From Streptomyces globisporus (GTDB lineage Bacteria > Actinomycetota > Actinomycetes > Streptomycetales > Streptomycetaceae), in contig BMTG01000002.1 of NCBI GenBank assembly GCA_014649555.1, positions 434,001-498,000 of the forward strand: a stretch of 64,000 nucleotides of DNA. The letters are read 5' to 3'. This document shows, one piece after another, positions 55,259 to 63,916 of this stretch. The position numbers and the translations under genes were made by a program. The number at the start of each line of letters is the position of its first letter. Positions within the stretch are counted from its first letter, which is position 1. The notes below the pieces were generated by a model. That model saw only the letters and a list, made by a program, of their open reading frames with translations. It searched no databases and was not told the origin of the DNA.

Positions 55259-56271
55259 CGGTCGCTCCTCTGGTTCGTTACGGCTCCGCCGCACGAGCGG
55301 CGTACGACGAGGCGGGCGGGCAGGGTGACGGACTGCGGGGTCCGCCCTTCGATCAGGTCGGCCAGCGCGCGCACGGCGGCCCGCGCCAGGTCGGCGGTGG
55401 GCTGGGCGATGGCGGTGATCGGCGGATCGGTGTGGACGAACCACGGGATGTCGTCGAAAGCGGCGAGCGCGATGTCGTCGGGCATCCGCAGGCCGCGCGC
55501 CCGGATCGCGTCGAGCGCGCCGAGTGCCATCAGGTTGTCGGCGGCGAACACGACCTCGGGCGGCTCGGCCAGGGCGAGGAACCGTTCGGTGGCCCGCCGC
55601 CCGCTGGCGGCCTGGAAGTCGCCCTGCCCGATGTAGGCGTCGGGCAGGGCGAGCCCCAGCCCCCGCATGTCCTCCCGGAACGCTTCGACACGCTCGTTAC
55701 CGGTGGTGGTGGCCGCGGGCCCGGCGATGATGGCGAGCCTGCGGTGACCGAGTCCGTGCAGATGGGCGACGAGATCCTTGACCGCGCCCGTGCCGTCGGC
55801 CCGGACGACGGGCACGTCGATGCCGGGGATCCAGCGGTCGACGAAGACCATCGGCGTACCGCCCAGGGCGACGTCCCGCATCAGCGATGAGCCACCGTCG
55901 GCGGGCGAGACGAGGAGCCCGTCGATCCTGCGGTCGATGAGCGTGCGGATGTGGTGGTCCTGGAGCTCGGGCCGCTCGTCGGCGTTGCCGATGATGACGC
56001 TGTAGCCGAGCGCACGGGCCTCCTCCTCGACGAAGCGGGCCAGCTCGGTGAAGTACGGGTTGAGCACATCACTGATGACCAGGCCGAGGGTGCGGGTCTG
56101 GGCCGTACGCAACGACCGGGCCACCGCGTTGGGCCGGTAGCCGAGCGCCTCGACGGCGGCGAGGACACGGGTGCGCGCCTCTTCGCTGACGGACGGATGG
56201 CTGTTCAGCACCCGCGAGACCGTGGCGACGGACACCCCCGCCTCGGCCGCGACATCTTTGATGCTCGCCAT
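55255..56271 (-). CDS. rbsR: LacI-family transcriptional regulator of the ribose operon
   Basis: A 338-residue repressor. Helix-turn-helix SIKDVAAEAGVSVATVSRVLN at the start, hinge helix AVARSLRT, then a periplasmic-binding-like effector domain (GLVISDVLNPYF, DGLLVSPADGGSS, VVFAADNLMALGAL). It starts with a strong AAGGAGGTGG site. It leads its own operon; two identical operator palindromes lie 78-113 bases upstream of the start, pointing to autoregulation relieved by ribose or a phosphorylated sugar. Confidence 0.9.
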   Translation of the reverse strand: MASIKDVAAEAGVSVATVSRVLNSHPSVSEEARTRVLAAVEALGYRPNAVARSLRTAQTRTLGLVISDVLNPYFTELARFVEEEARALGYSVIIGNADERPELQDHHIRTLIDRRIDGLLVSPADGGSSLMRDVALGGTPMVFVDRWIPGIDVPVVRADGTGAVKDLVAHLHGLGHRRLAIIAGPAATTTGNERVEAFREDMRGLGLALPDAYIGQGDFQAASGRRATERFLALAEPPEVVFAADNLMALGALDAIRARGLRMPDDIALAAFDDIPWFVHTDPPITAIAQPTADLARAAVRALADLIEGRTPQSVTLPARLVVRRSCGGAVTNQRSDR

Positions 56272-56348
56272 GCCCGGACCACCTCCTTGTGGTTTCCGTA
56301 CACCTCGAAACCTGGGGCGGACCGGTGGCGGACCGGTTCACGACGCCG

Positions 56349-56384
56349 TGGAATCGATTACACGGATGATTGGAATCGATTACA
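56349..56384 (-). promoter_or_regulatory. twin operator palindromes for the ribose regulator
   Basis: Two identical 14-bp sites TGGAATCGATTACA at 56349-56362 and 56371-56384, each a near-palindrome centred on AATCGATT. Their centres are 22 bp apart, two helical turns, so both faces align for cooperative binding of a LacI-type dimer pair. AT-rich islands like these stand out in a GC-rich genome. Confidence 0.75.
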
Positions 56385-56516
56385 TGGCCGAAAGCAAGAC
56401 CCCCTCCCGTGGCCGAGACCGGATCGTGACGGGGAGGGGCGGAATGAGTACGGACTCACCGTGGGTTGAGTCATCCGCCTCATGCCCGGACGACAGGCAC
56501 CGGCGAGGATCAGTTC

Positions 56517-56876
56517 ATGGATCCCCGCGCGTATGACGCCCTCTACGGACCGGCCCGGATCGCCCCTCCGCCTCGGCGCCCCGGTGTGGTGCTGCTTTCC
56601 GCGGTGCTGTGGCTGCTCACGTCGCTGTCCGTCTCCTGGCTGTGCTTCCTGGTCGGGATGACAGCGCTGTGGGGAGCGGCGGCAGGTGCTCCGGTCGGCG
56701 GCCTTCTGCTGCGCTGCGCCGCGGTCCTGTGCTGTGGCGCGGGCATGTTCGTCGCGGTGTGCCGGGCACCGGCGGTGCGGCGGATGTCCGGTGACGTGCG
56801 CAGCCTTGTGCTGGGAGCCCTGGCCTGCCCGGTGCCCCTCATCCTGGCGACGGCCGTGTGGTTCTCCGTCGGCTGA
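56517..56876 (+). CDS. small membrane protein, 119 aa
   Basis: Start ATG (MDPRAYDALYGP) chosen for GAGGA upstream. After a Pro/Arg-rich cytoplasmic start there are three hydrophobic segments (about 20-48, 52-75, 95-117) with several Cys (WLCFLV, LLRCAAVLCCGAG, VCRAP). The last segment ends at the C-terminus. No family recognised. It lies between the ribose regulator and the tRNA. Confidence 0.6.
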   Translation: MDPRAYDALYGPARIAPPPRRPGVVLLSAVLWLLTSLSVSWLCFLVGMTALWGAAAGAPVGGLLLRCAAVLCCGAGMFVAVCRAPAVRRMSGDVRSLVLGALACPVPLILATAVWFSVG

Positions 56877-56933
56877 GCGGTTCCGCAGCGCCCGCTGCCC
56901 ACCGGATCAGACCATCGGCTCGGCCCGGCAAAG

Positions 56934-56960
56934 CAAAAGACCCCACGAGAAGTGGGGTCT
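56934..56960 (-). terminator. intrinsic terminator of tRNA-Leu
   Basis: On the minus strand, AGACCCCAC, loop TTCTC, GTGGGGTCT and a TTTTGC tail form a classic hairpin with a T-run just after the tRNA 3' end. Confidence 0.88.
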
Positions 56961-56963
56961 TGC

Positions 56964-57051
56964 TGGTGTCCGAGGGGGGACTTGAACCCCCACGCCCGAT
57001 AAAGGGCACTAGCACCTCAAGCTAGCGCGTCTGCCATTCCGCCACCCGGAC
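56964..57051 (-). tRNA. tRNA-Leu (anticodon GAG)
   Basis: Read on the minus strand: acceptor GTCCGGG pairs with CTCGGAC (allowing G-U), discriminator A and encoded CCA (56964-56966). The anticodon loop is TTGAGGT between CTAGC and GCTAG stems, giving GAG. A long variable arm (TGCCCTTTATCGGGCG) marks a type II tRNA such as Leu. T-loop GGTTCAAGTCC is standard. Confidence 0.95.
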
Positions 57052-57200
57052 AAGGTGTCTGTCGTTCGCGGTGTGTTCCCCGCGGCGACATGGAAAACAA
57101 TACCAGGGGTTCGGCGTGCCCTTCACCCGCATATCCGGTGGTCAGTGCGGTGCGGCGGGGGTGGGCGGTCGGCCTCCCGGGTCCGTGGGGGTCGCGGGGC

Positions 57201-57213
57201 TACCTTCGCGTTC
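57201..57213 (+). promoter_or_regulatory. leaderless promoter -10 for the DUF2254 gene
   Basis: TACCTT (57201-57206) lies seven bases before the ATG at 57214, and no ribosome site is seen, the same spacing as at 28595. Confidence 0.45.
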
Positions 57214-58518
57214 ATGAGTGATCGCGGCTACCGCCGGCCCCGCCCGCTGTCCCCTCTGCGCGAGCATCTGCGCGACACGTTCTGGTTCGCCCCGACCATG
57301 GGGTTCGTCTGCGTGTTCGTGCTGTGGTTCGTCGCCACCGAACTCGACGACGCGATCGTCCGGCTGCTCCAGCGGGAGGAGGCGTACGACGAGCTGGGGG
57401 ATCTCATCGGGTTCTCCCAGGACACGAAGACCGTGGTGACCACGGTCAGCTCGGCGATGATGACCTTCATCGGTGTCGTCTTCAGCATCTCGTTGGTCGC
57501 GGTCCAGATGGCCAGCGGTCAGCTCACCCCCCGCGTGGTGCGGATCTTCGTGAGGAGCCGGATCAGCAAGCTCACCATGACGGTGTTCCTGGCGACGTTC
57601 CTCGTGTCGCTGCTGGTGCTCTCCTCGTACGAGAGCGAGACCGATCCGCGCCGGGCGGTGTCGGTCCCGCTGGTGCAGAGCCTGCTGATCCTGGTGCTCG
57701 TCGGGATGAGTCTGCTGCTCTTCGTCGTCTACGTGAGCTCGACGCTCCGGCTGATGCAGGTGGGGCCGGTCGTCGACCGGATCGCGCGGGACGCGTTCCG
57801 GGTTCTCGGCAGGATGCCGCGGGGGCCTCAGGGGGACGACGAGGTGGGGCCCGAGACGGCGCGCGTCGTGTACGAGGGGCGGGCCGGGGTGCTGCGGGAC
57901 GTGAACACGGCGCGGCTGGTCCGGGCCGCGCGGCGGCAGGGCGTGGTGTTGCGGGTGATCCCCCGGATCGGGGACTTCGTCGTGCCGGGGACGCCGATGC
58001 TCGCCGTTCACGGCGGGGCCGTGCCGCCCCGGCTCCGGCTGCGGCCCGCCGTGTCCGTCTCGGTGGAGCGCACACTGAACCAGGATCTGGCGTTCGGGCT
58101 GCGCCAGCTCGCGGACATCGCGCTGCGGGCGCTCTCCACGTCCGTGAACGACCCGACCACCGCTGTGCAGTGCCTGGACCGGATCGTGCAGTTCCTCGCG
58201 GCCGTGGCGCATCTGCCGCTCGGCACCGTCCACCACCGGGACCGGGCCGGACGGGTGCGGCTCGTGCAGGACGGTCCGGGCTGGGACGACCTGGTGGATC
58301 TCGCCTTCGAGGAGATCCGCTGGTGTCTCGCCGGCAGCCCTCAGGTCTCGCGGCGGCTCATGGCGGGGCTCGACGATCTGCTGCTGATCGTTCCCGGGGA
58401 CCGGAGGAAGTCCCTGGCCCGACATCGTGAGCTGCTCGTCCAGACCATGGAGCGGGGCGTTCCGGTGGCCGCCGACCGCGCGTTCGCCCTGCTTCCGGAC
58501 CGGCAGGGCATCGGGTAA
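57214..58518 (+). CDS. DUF2254 family membrane protein
   Basis: A 434-residue protein with about four membrane segments in the first 190 residues (TMGFVCVFVLWFVATE, MMTFIGVVFSISLVAV, FLATFLVSLLVLSSY, LILVLVGMSLLLFVVYV) and a large cytoplasmic part with the conserved RALSTSVNDPTTAVQCLDRI. These fit the DUF2254 predicted membrane family. Function unknown. Start ATG chosen because it begins the conserved part and fits a leaderless promoter. Confidence 0.85.
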   Translation: MSDRGYRRPRPLSPLREHLRDTFWFAPTMGFVCVFVLWFVATELDDAIVRLLQREEAYDELGDLIGFSQDTKTVVTTVSSAMMTFIGVVFSISLVAVQMASGQLTPRVVRIFVRSRISKLTMTVFLATFLVSLLVLSSYESETDPRRAVSVPLVQSLLILVLVGMSLLLFVVYVSSTLRLMQVGPVVDRIARDAFRVLGRMPRGPQGDDEVGPETARVVYEGRAGVLRDVNTARLVRAARRQGVVLRVIPRIGDFVVPGTPMLAVHGGAVPPRLRLRPAVSVSVERTLNQDLAFGLRQLADIALRALSTSVNDPTTAVQCLDRIVQFLAAVAHLPLGTVHHRDRAGRVRLVQDGPGWDDLVDLAFEEIRWCLAGSPQVSRRLMAGLDDLLLIVPGDRRKSLARHRELLVQTMERGVPVAADRAFALLPDRQGIG

Positions 58519-58549
58519 TCGGGGAGGGGCGGAGGCGCGGGGCGGTGCG

Positions 58550-58584
58550 GCCCGGCCCGCCGGGGTTCCTCCGGCGGGCCGGGC
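58550..58584. terminator. bidirectional terminator hairpin
   Basis: A perfect 14-bp stem GCCCGGCCCGCCGG (58550-58563) and its complement (58571-58584), loop GGTTCCT, lies between the convergent DUF2254 and isomerase genes. Confidence 0.8.
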
Positions 58585-58592
58585 CTCATGCG

Positions 58593-59687
58593 TCAGTCGC
58601 CGCAGCGGCCCTCGCGCAGCGAGTGCAGGTGCTCGCTGGACTTGCGGGCGAAGGCGAGCGACTCGACCGGGTTGTCGTGCTCGGCCTGCCAGTGGTGGTA
58701 GGTCCGGCCGTGATGGGTGCGCTTGGTGACCTTGGACAGGAACGTCTTGTAGTCGATGTCCCCGTCGCCCACGTCCGACATGCGGTAGCCGTCGCGGGTC
58801 GTCTCGTCGCGGACCCCGTCCTTGACGTGGAAGAGCGGGTAGCGGCTGGGGTACTTCAGGACGTACTTCAGCGGGTCGAGCGGGGCCGGGGTGCCGTCCA
58901 CGCGCTTGCTGAAGCGGAACTGGGCGCAGTACGCCCAGTAGATGTCCATCTCCAGGTAGACGAGGTCCGGGTCGGTCTCGGTGAGCAGGACGTCGTAGAG
59001 ACGGACGTTCGGCCTGTCGGTCGCGAAGGAGAACTCCTCGGCGTGGTTGTGCTGGTAGAACTTCATGCCCCGCTTACGAGCGGCGGCGCCGTACTTGTTG
59101 AAGTCGTCGGCCGCCCGCTTCCAGCCGTCCACCGTGGAGCCGTAGCGGAACGGACCGGAGGCCGTGCCGATGTGCTTCAGGCCGAGCGCCTGGGCGTCGT
59201 CGAGGACCTTCTCCAGGTTCTGGGCGAAGGTGTACGCGCCGGGGTTGTTGTCGTCGTAGTAGCCGACGTGGCTGCCGATCGGGTTGAGGCCGTGGTCCCG
59301 GGCCAGCCGCTTGAGCTGGGCCAGGGTGATGGGGCCGGCCGAGCCCTGGGTGTAGCCCGCGAGTTCGATCTCGTCGTAGCCGTACTTCTCCAGTTCGGCG
59401 AAGACCGGCGCGAAGCCCAGCGTGGAGATCTGGTCGCGGAGGCTGTAGAGCTGGATGCCGAGGCGGCCGGGGGGCAGGACGGGCTTGCCCTGGCCGTGGC
59501 CGTGCCCATGACCGTGGTCGTGGCCATGACCGTGGCCGTTCCCGTGCCCGTGGCCCTGGCCCCGGTCGGCTGCCTGGGCGCTCGCCGTGCCGATGATGGT
59601 GGCGGCGGTGGCTCCCGCGGCGACACCGAGGACGTTGCGGCGGCTCAGTCTGCGGGCGAGTTCGGTGTCCTTGGAGGTGCGGCTCAT
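58593..59687 (-). CDS. Tat-exported sugar phosphate isomerase/epimerase-like protein
   Basis: A 364-residue TIM-barrel protein of the xylose-isomerase-like superfamily. The N-terminus has a twin-arginine signal RRLSRRNVLGVAAG and Ala-rich h-region to AQAAD, so it is folded before export. A His/Gly-rich tract (about residues 42-67) follows, a likely metal-binding spacer. Barrel strands: GRLGIQLYSLRDQI, IELAGYTQGSAG, GSHVGYY, YQHNHAEEF, YLEMDIYWAYC, LFHVKDG. Many family members carry out sugar isomerisation. It is the last gene of the Ebo run, 66 bases after the phosphodiesterase. Extracytoplasmic site sets it apart from EboE. Confidence 0.85.
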   Translation of the reverse strand: MSRTSKDTELARRLSRRNVLGVAAGATAATIIGTASAQAADRGQGHGHGNGHGHGHDHGHGHGHGQGKPVLPPGRLGIQLYSLRDQISTLGFAPVFAELEKYGYDEIELAGYTQGSAGPITLAQLKRLARDHGLNPIGSHVGYYDDNNPGAYTFAQNLEKVLDDAQALGLKHIGTASGPFRYGSTVDGWKRAADDFNKYGAAARKRGMKFYQHNHAEEFSFATDRPNVRLYDVLLTETDPDLVYLEMDIYWAYCAQFRFSKRVDGTPAPLDPLKYVLKYPSRYPLFHVKDGVRDETTRDGYRMSDVGDGDIDYKTFLSKVTKRTHHGRTYHHWQAEHDNPVESLAFARKSSEHLHSLREGRCGD

Positions 59688-59753
59688 GTTCGGGTGTCTC
59701 CCTTGCTGACCTGACGGGTGAGTGGTGCGGTGCCGGGTGCGTGACGGGGAATG

Positions 59754-61172
59754 TCAGTGCAGTCCGGCAAGCTGGAGGAGCAGGGACTTCACTTCGGTGG
59801 CCCTGACCCGGTCGGTGAACGCGTGGGGGGTGGAGCAGAGGATGAGCGGACCTTCGTCGTCGCTCTCGGGGAGGCGGCCGTGGCTGCCGCGAATAGGTGA
59901 GGGGTCCAGGGGGACGACCGCCATGCGGTAGCGCATGCCGAGCTTCTTGCGGGCGACCGCCGAGACGGCCTTGACCCGGACGTAGGGGTCCTCGGGGTCC
60001 ATGAAGAGCTCGACGGGGTCGTAGCCGGGCTTGCGGTGGATCTCGACGAGTTGGGCGAAGTCGGGGGCGCGTTCGTCGTCGAGCCAGTAGTAGTACGTGA
60101 ACCACGCGTCCTTCTCCGCGACGGCGACCAGTTCGCCGGAGCGGGGGTGATCCAGGTGGTGCTCCTTCTTGCCCTCGTCGTCGAGGAGCTGCTCGATGCC
60201 GGGCAGGTCCGCGAGGGCGGCCCGGGTCGCTTCCAGGTCCTCGGGACGGCGTACGTAGACGTGGGCGAGCTGGTGGTCGGCGACGGCGAAGGCGCGTGAG
60301 GCCATCGGGTCCAGGTATTCCATGCCGTCCTGGGTGTGGACCTCCAGCAGGCCCGCCCGGCGCAGGGCGCGGTTGATGTCGATGGGGCGGTTCACCCGGG
60401 TGATGCCGTATTCGGAAAGCGCCACGACCGTACGGCCTTCCGCGCGGGCGTCGGCCAGCAGCGGGGCCATCGCCCGGTCCAGGTCGGCGGCGGCCCGGTG
60501 GGAGCGGGGGTCGTCGGGGCCGAAGCGCTGGAGGTCGTAGTCGAGGTGGGGCAGATAGCAGAGGGCGAGGTCGGGTGCGCGGGTGGCGATGATGTGCCGG
60601 GTGGCGTCGATGATCCACCGGGAGGAGACCAGGTCGGCGCCGGGGCCCCAGAAGTGGAAGAGGGGGAACGTGCCGAGTTTGTCGGTCAGTTCGTCGTGCA
60701 GGGCGGGAGGCCGGGTGTAGCAGTCGGGTTCCTTGCGGCCGTCGGCGTAGTAGACGGGGCGCGGGGTGACGGTCCAGTCGGTGTCGGCGCCCATCGCGTA
60801 CCACCAGCAGATGTTGGCGACCGTGTAGCCGGGGTGGGCGCGGCGGGCGGCGTCCCAGAGTTTGTCGCCTTCGACGAGTCCGTTGTGCTGACGCCAGAGA
60901 AGGACGTCGCCGAGTTCGCGGAAGTACCAGCCGTTGGCGACGATGCCGTGTTCGGCGGGCATCGCGCCGGTGAGGAAGGTGGACTGGGCGGCGCAGGTGA
61001 CGGCCGGCAGCACCGTGGACAGCGGGGCCTGCGCGCCCTGCTGCCCCAGGGCCCGGAGGTTCGGCATGTGGGCCAGCAGCTGCGGGGTGAGGCCGACGAC
61101 GTCCAGGACGAGGAGGGGGGTGGGGCCGCCGGTCTCCTGTGCGGTTTCCGTGCCGGGTTCGGGCGCGCTCAT
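59754..61172 (-). CDS. nucleotide pyrophosphatase/phosphodiesterase family (alkaline phosphatase superfamily)
   Basis: A 472-residue hydrolase: metal-binding Asp in LLVLDVVGLTP, the Thr nucleophile in TCAAQSTFLTG, a second metal site in YLPHLDYDLQRFG and ALSEYGITRV, and ADHQLAHVYV. This is the nucleotide pyrophosphatase/phosphodiesterase type. No signal peptide, so it acts in the cytoplasm unless exported otherwise. ATGA overlap with EboE makes them one unit. By position it fills the EboF-like slot. Confidence 0.85.
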   Translation of the reverse strand: MSAPEPGTETAQETGGPTPLLVLDVVGLTPQLLAHMPNLRALGQQGAQAPLSTVLPAVTCAAQSTFLTGAMPAEHGIVANGWYFRELGDVLLWRQHNGLVEGDKLWDAARRAHPGYTVANICWWYAMGADTDWTVTPRPVYYADGRKEPDCYTRPPALHDELTDKLGTFPLFHFWGPGADLVSSRWIIDATRHIIATRAPDLALCYLPHLDYDLQRFGPDDPRSHRAAADLDRAMAPLLADARAEGRTVVALSEYGITRVNRPIDINRALRRAGLLEVHTQDGMEYLDPMASRAFAVADHQLAHVYVRRPEDLEATRAALADLPGIEQLLDDEGKKEHHLDHPRSGELVAVAEKDAWFTYYYWLDDERAPDFAQLVEIHRKPGYDPVELFMDPEDPYVRVKAVSAVARKKLGMRYRMAVVPLDPSPIRGSHGRLPESDDEGPLILCSTPHAFTDRVRATEVKSLLLQLAGLH

Positions 61173-62344
61173 GGCAGTTCCTTGAGGCCGAGGTCGACCA
61201 GGAGGTCGCGGGCGAGGGTGAGTTCGGCGGCGATGCCGTCGGCGAGCTGGGTGCGGGTGCGGGGCCGCAGCTCCGCGGGCAGCGCCTGCCAGGTGTACGT
61301 CTCGACCTCCAGGTGCCGGGTCAGGGGCGCGGGTCCGCCGACGAGCCGGGCGAGTGTGTCCCGGAGCACGGGGAGCGTCGAGGTCAGCGGGGGCGCCGGG
61401 GGTGCGTGCAGCGGTACGTGGAAGTGGGCGCGCCAGGGGGTGGAGTCCGGGAGCGCCCGGCCGGCGACGGCCTCGTCGAGGTCGTCGGTGCCGCGCAGTC
61501 CGGCCGCCGTGCTGGTGCGGGTCTGGTGCAGGAAGCGGGGTTCGGAGAACGCGGCGAGCGCGGTGCGGACCTCGGGGATGTGCGGGTCCTCGGCGTGCAG
61601 GGCGGCGGAGAGCTGGGACTTGACGATGCGGACACCGGCGGCGGCCAGGGCGTCGAGCGCGGTCGCGGGGTCCTCGAAGGAGGTGGCGAGGTGGCAGGTG
61701 TCGACGCAGATGCCGATGCGGTCGTGGCCGATGTCGGTGAGCGGGGCGATCGCGTCGGCGGTGGTCTCGACCGTGCAGCCCGGTTCCGGTTCGAGGCCGA
61801 TGCGGATGGACTTGCCCGTCATCTCGGCCAGGGCGTCGAGGCGCTGGGCGAGCGTGGTGAGGGCGGAGCGCGCGGTGCGGGCCGCCTCGGGGTCGCCGTC
61901 GTAGGGGGTGCGCCAGGCCAGGGGCAGGGTGGAGATGGTGCCCTCGGTGGCGTCGTCGGGAAGCAGGGCGGCCAGGAGGCGGGCGAGGTCGGTCGTGTGG
62001 GCGAGGCGGTCGGGTTCGGTCCAGTCCGGCCGGTAGACCCGGTATTTGACCTCGTCGGCGCCGAACCCTTCGTACGGGAAGCCGTTGAGGGTGACCACTT
62101 CCAGGCCGCGGCTGTCGAGTTCGGAGCGCAGGGCGCGCAGTTCGGCAGGGTCGTTGATCAGGGTGCGGGCGGCGTCCCGGGCGAGCCAGAGGCCGATGCC
62201 GAGCCGGTCCCGGCCGAGTCGACGGCGGACGGGTTCGCAGTGGTCGCGGAGCTGGGCGCGGACGCCGTCGAGGGTTTCGGCGGGGTGGACGTTGGTGCAG
62301 TAGGCGAGGTGGACGGTGGAGCCGTCCGGGTGGCGGAAGCGCAT
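61169..62344 (-). CDS. eboE: EboE-like metabolite traffic protein
   Basis: A 391-residue xylose-isomerase-like TIM barrel. Start ATG (MRFRHPDG) with GAGG upstream, seven bases after the TatD stop. Strands and motifs: VHLAYCTNVHPAETLDGV at the start, which is typical of EboE, GIGLWLARDAA, VVTLNGFPYEGFG, IRIGLEPEPGCTVE and IGICVDTCHLA. Ebo clusters occur in diverse bacteria and algal plastids, and in a cyanobacterium are linked to scytonemin precursor transport. The substrate here is unknown. Confidence 0.88.
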   Translation of the reverse strand: MRFRHPDGSTVHLAYCTNVHPAETLDGVRAQLRDHCEPVRRRLGRDRLGIGLWLARDAARTLINDPAELRALRSELDSRGLEVVTLNGFPYEGFGADEVKYRVYRPDWTEPDRLAHTTDLARLLAALLPDDATEGTISTLPLAWRTPYDGDPEAARTARSALTTLAQRLDALAEMTGKSIRIGLEPEPGCTVETTADAIAPLTDIGHDRIGICVDTCHLATSFEDPATALDALAAAGVRIVKSQLSAALHAEDPHIPEVRTALAAFSEPRFLHQTRTSTAAGLRGTDDLDEAVAGRALPDSTPWRAHFHVPLHAPPAPPLTSTLPVLRDTLARLVGGPAPLTRHLEVETYTWQALPAELRPRTRTQLADGIAAELTLARDLLVDLGLKELP

Positions 62345-62351
62345 GGCCGCC

Positions 62352-63200
62352 TCACTCCCCGCCACGCAGGATGGAGTTGCCCTCGTGGAGCGGGTCGGGG
62401 GTGAGCACGTCCAGCTGGAGGCGGCCGCTCTGGCCGTAGAAGGCGACCGGGTTGCGCCACAGGACCTGGTCGACGTCGTCCTCGGTGAAGCCGGCCTTCA
62501 GCATGGCGTCGGCGACCTTGCGCGTCTTGAGGGGGTCGCTCTTGCCCCAGTCGGCGGCCGAGTTCACGAGGATCTTCTCGGTGCCGTGGTTCTGGAGGAT
62601 GGTGACCATGCGGTCCTCGTCCATCTTGGTGTCCGGGTAGATGGAGAACCCGGCCCAGCAGCCGCTGTCAGTGGCGGCCTTTACGGTTGTTTCATTGAGG
62701 TGGTCGAGCAGGACGAACTCCGGGGGGAGGTTCGATTCGCGGATGACGTCGATGGTGCGGTGGAGACCGGCGAGTTTGTCGCGGTGCGGGGTGTGGACGA
62801 GCGCGGGCAGGCCGTGGTCGGCGGCGAGCTGGAGCTGAGCCGCGAGCGCGTGGTCCTCGGCCGGGGTCATGGAGTCGTAGCCGATCTCGCCGACGGCGAC
62901 GACGGAGTCCTTCACGAGATAGCGGGGCAGCGCGTCCAGGACGGGGGTGCAGCGGGGGTCGTTCGCCTCCTTGGGGTTGAGGGCGAGGGTGCAGTGGTGG
63001 GCTATGCCGTATTGGGAGGCGCGGAAGGGCTCCCAGCCGAGCAGCGCGTCGAAGTAGTCGAAGAAGCTGGCGGGCGAGGTGCGGGGCTGGCCGAGCCAGA
63101 AGGAGGGTTCGACGAGCGCGCGGACGCCCGCGTCGTACATCGCCTGGTAGTCGTCGGTGGTGCGGGAGGTCATGTGGATGTGGGGGTCGAAGATGCGCAT
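62352..63200 (-). CDS. TatD family hydrolase of the Ebo cluster
   Basis: A 282-residue metal-dependent TIM barrel. Metal ligands appear as FDPHIHMTSR (HxH), GEIGYDSM with Glu, HTPHRDK and LDHLNE, and NSAADWGKSDP near the end. ATG overlaps the EboA stop by four bases. TatD-type hydrolases in Ebo clusters are a recurrent component. It differs from DNA-active TatD in the loop after HIH. Confidence 0.88.
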   Translation of the reverse strand: MRIFDPHIHMTSRTTDDYQAMYDAGVRALVEPSFWLGQPRTSPASFFDYFDALLGWEPFRASQYGIAHHCTLALNPKEANDPRCTPVLDALPRYLVKDSVVAVGEIGYDSMTPAEDHALAAQLQLAADHGLPALVHTPHRDKLAGLHRTIDVIRESNLPPEFVLLDHLNETTVKAATDSGCWAGFSIYPDTKMDEDRMVTILQNHGTEKILVNSAADWGKSDPLKTRKVADAMLKAGFTEDDVDQVLWRNPVAFYGQSGRLQLDVLTPDPLHEGNSILRGGE

Positions 63201-63916
63201 CAGGACTCCTCCGTGGGGGCGGGGGCTGCGGGAGCTGCGGTCGGCCGGGCCGGGTGGTCGCCCTCGTCGGCCGGAGCCGTGAGGGCGAGAACCGTGCGCA
63301 GGTCCTCGGGGACGGGGCGGCCCGCCGCCGTGCGTTCGGCGGCGAAGTCGGTGAGCATGCGGGCGAGTTCGGCATCTCCGCGGGCGCGGTCGTCGAGCCG
63401 GGCCACGGCCGTGACGGGCACCTCGGTGAACAGGCACTTCAGTACGGCGTGCCGCCAGGCGTGCCGGTCCAGGTGGTCGGCGGCGTAGGGGCCGACAGCT
63501 GCCGCGACCAGCCGGGTGTCGTTGGCGCGCAGGGCGTCCTCGACGAGCGGGAGGGCGGTGTCGCCGAGGTCGAGGAGGTGCAGGGTGAGCAGGACGGCGC
63601 GGCGTTCGGCGGCGGTGCCCTGTTCGTAGAGCCGGGTGACGGAGGACAGGGAGGCGTGGGCCTCGACGAGGAGGAGGGAGCGTACGGAGTCGGCGTGCTC
63701 GGGTCCGCAGTGCCGGCCCGCGGCGGCGTAGCGCAGTTCCCAGGGCGGGGAGGCGTAGGAGCTGGCCTCCGGGCGGGGGGTGTCGGGGGTGGCTGTCGTG
63801 CGGGCCGCGTCGTGGGCGGCCTCCGCCAGGGCCTCGTCCAGCCAGGCGCGGGCGGCGCCGCCGAGTCCGGCGTCGAGTTCCTTGCGGGACTTGAGCGAGT
63901 TGGGGGACGTCAGCAC
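63200..63916 (-). CDS. eboA: EboA domain protein
   Basis: A 238-residue helical protein with GTG start. It carries conserved patterns of EboA: TLHLLDLGDTALPLVEDALRANDTRLVAAAVGPYAADHLDRHAWRHAVLKCLFTEVPV. It is Ala-rich with a Pro-rich tail. It overlaps both the TatD gene (ATGA) and the upstream partial gene, so it is inside one transcript. Molecular role unknown. Confidence 0.85.
   Translation of the reverse strand: MLTSPNSLKSRKELDAGLGGAARAWLDEALAEAAHDAARTTATPDTPRPEASSYASPPWELRYAAAGRHCGPEHADSVRSLLLVEAHASLSSVTRLYEQGTAAERRAVLLTLHLLDLGDTALPLVEDALRANDTRLVAAAVGPYAADHLDRHAWRHAVLKCLFTEVPVTAVARLDDRARGDAELARMLTDFAAERTAAGRPVPEDLRTVLALTAPADEGDHPARPTAAPAAPAPTEES

Noticed and set aside
50962-55636. Two long plus-strand ORFs opposite the ribose operon
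   Set aside because: Low-complexity shadows; the rbs genes have complete family motifs.
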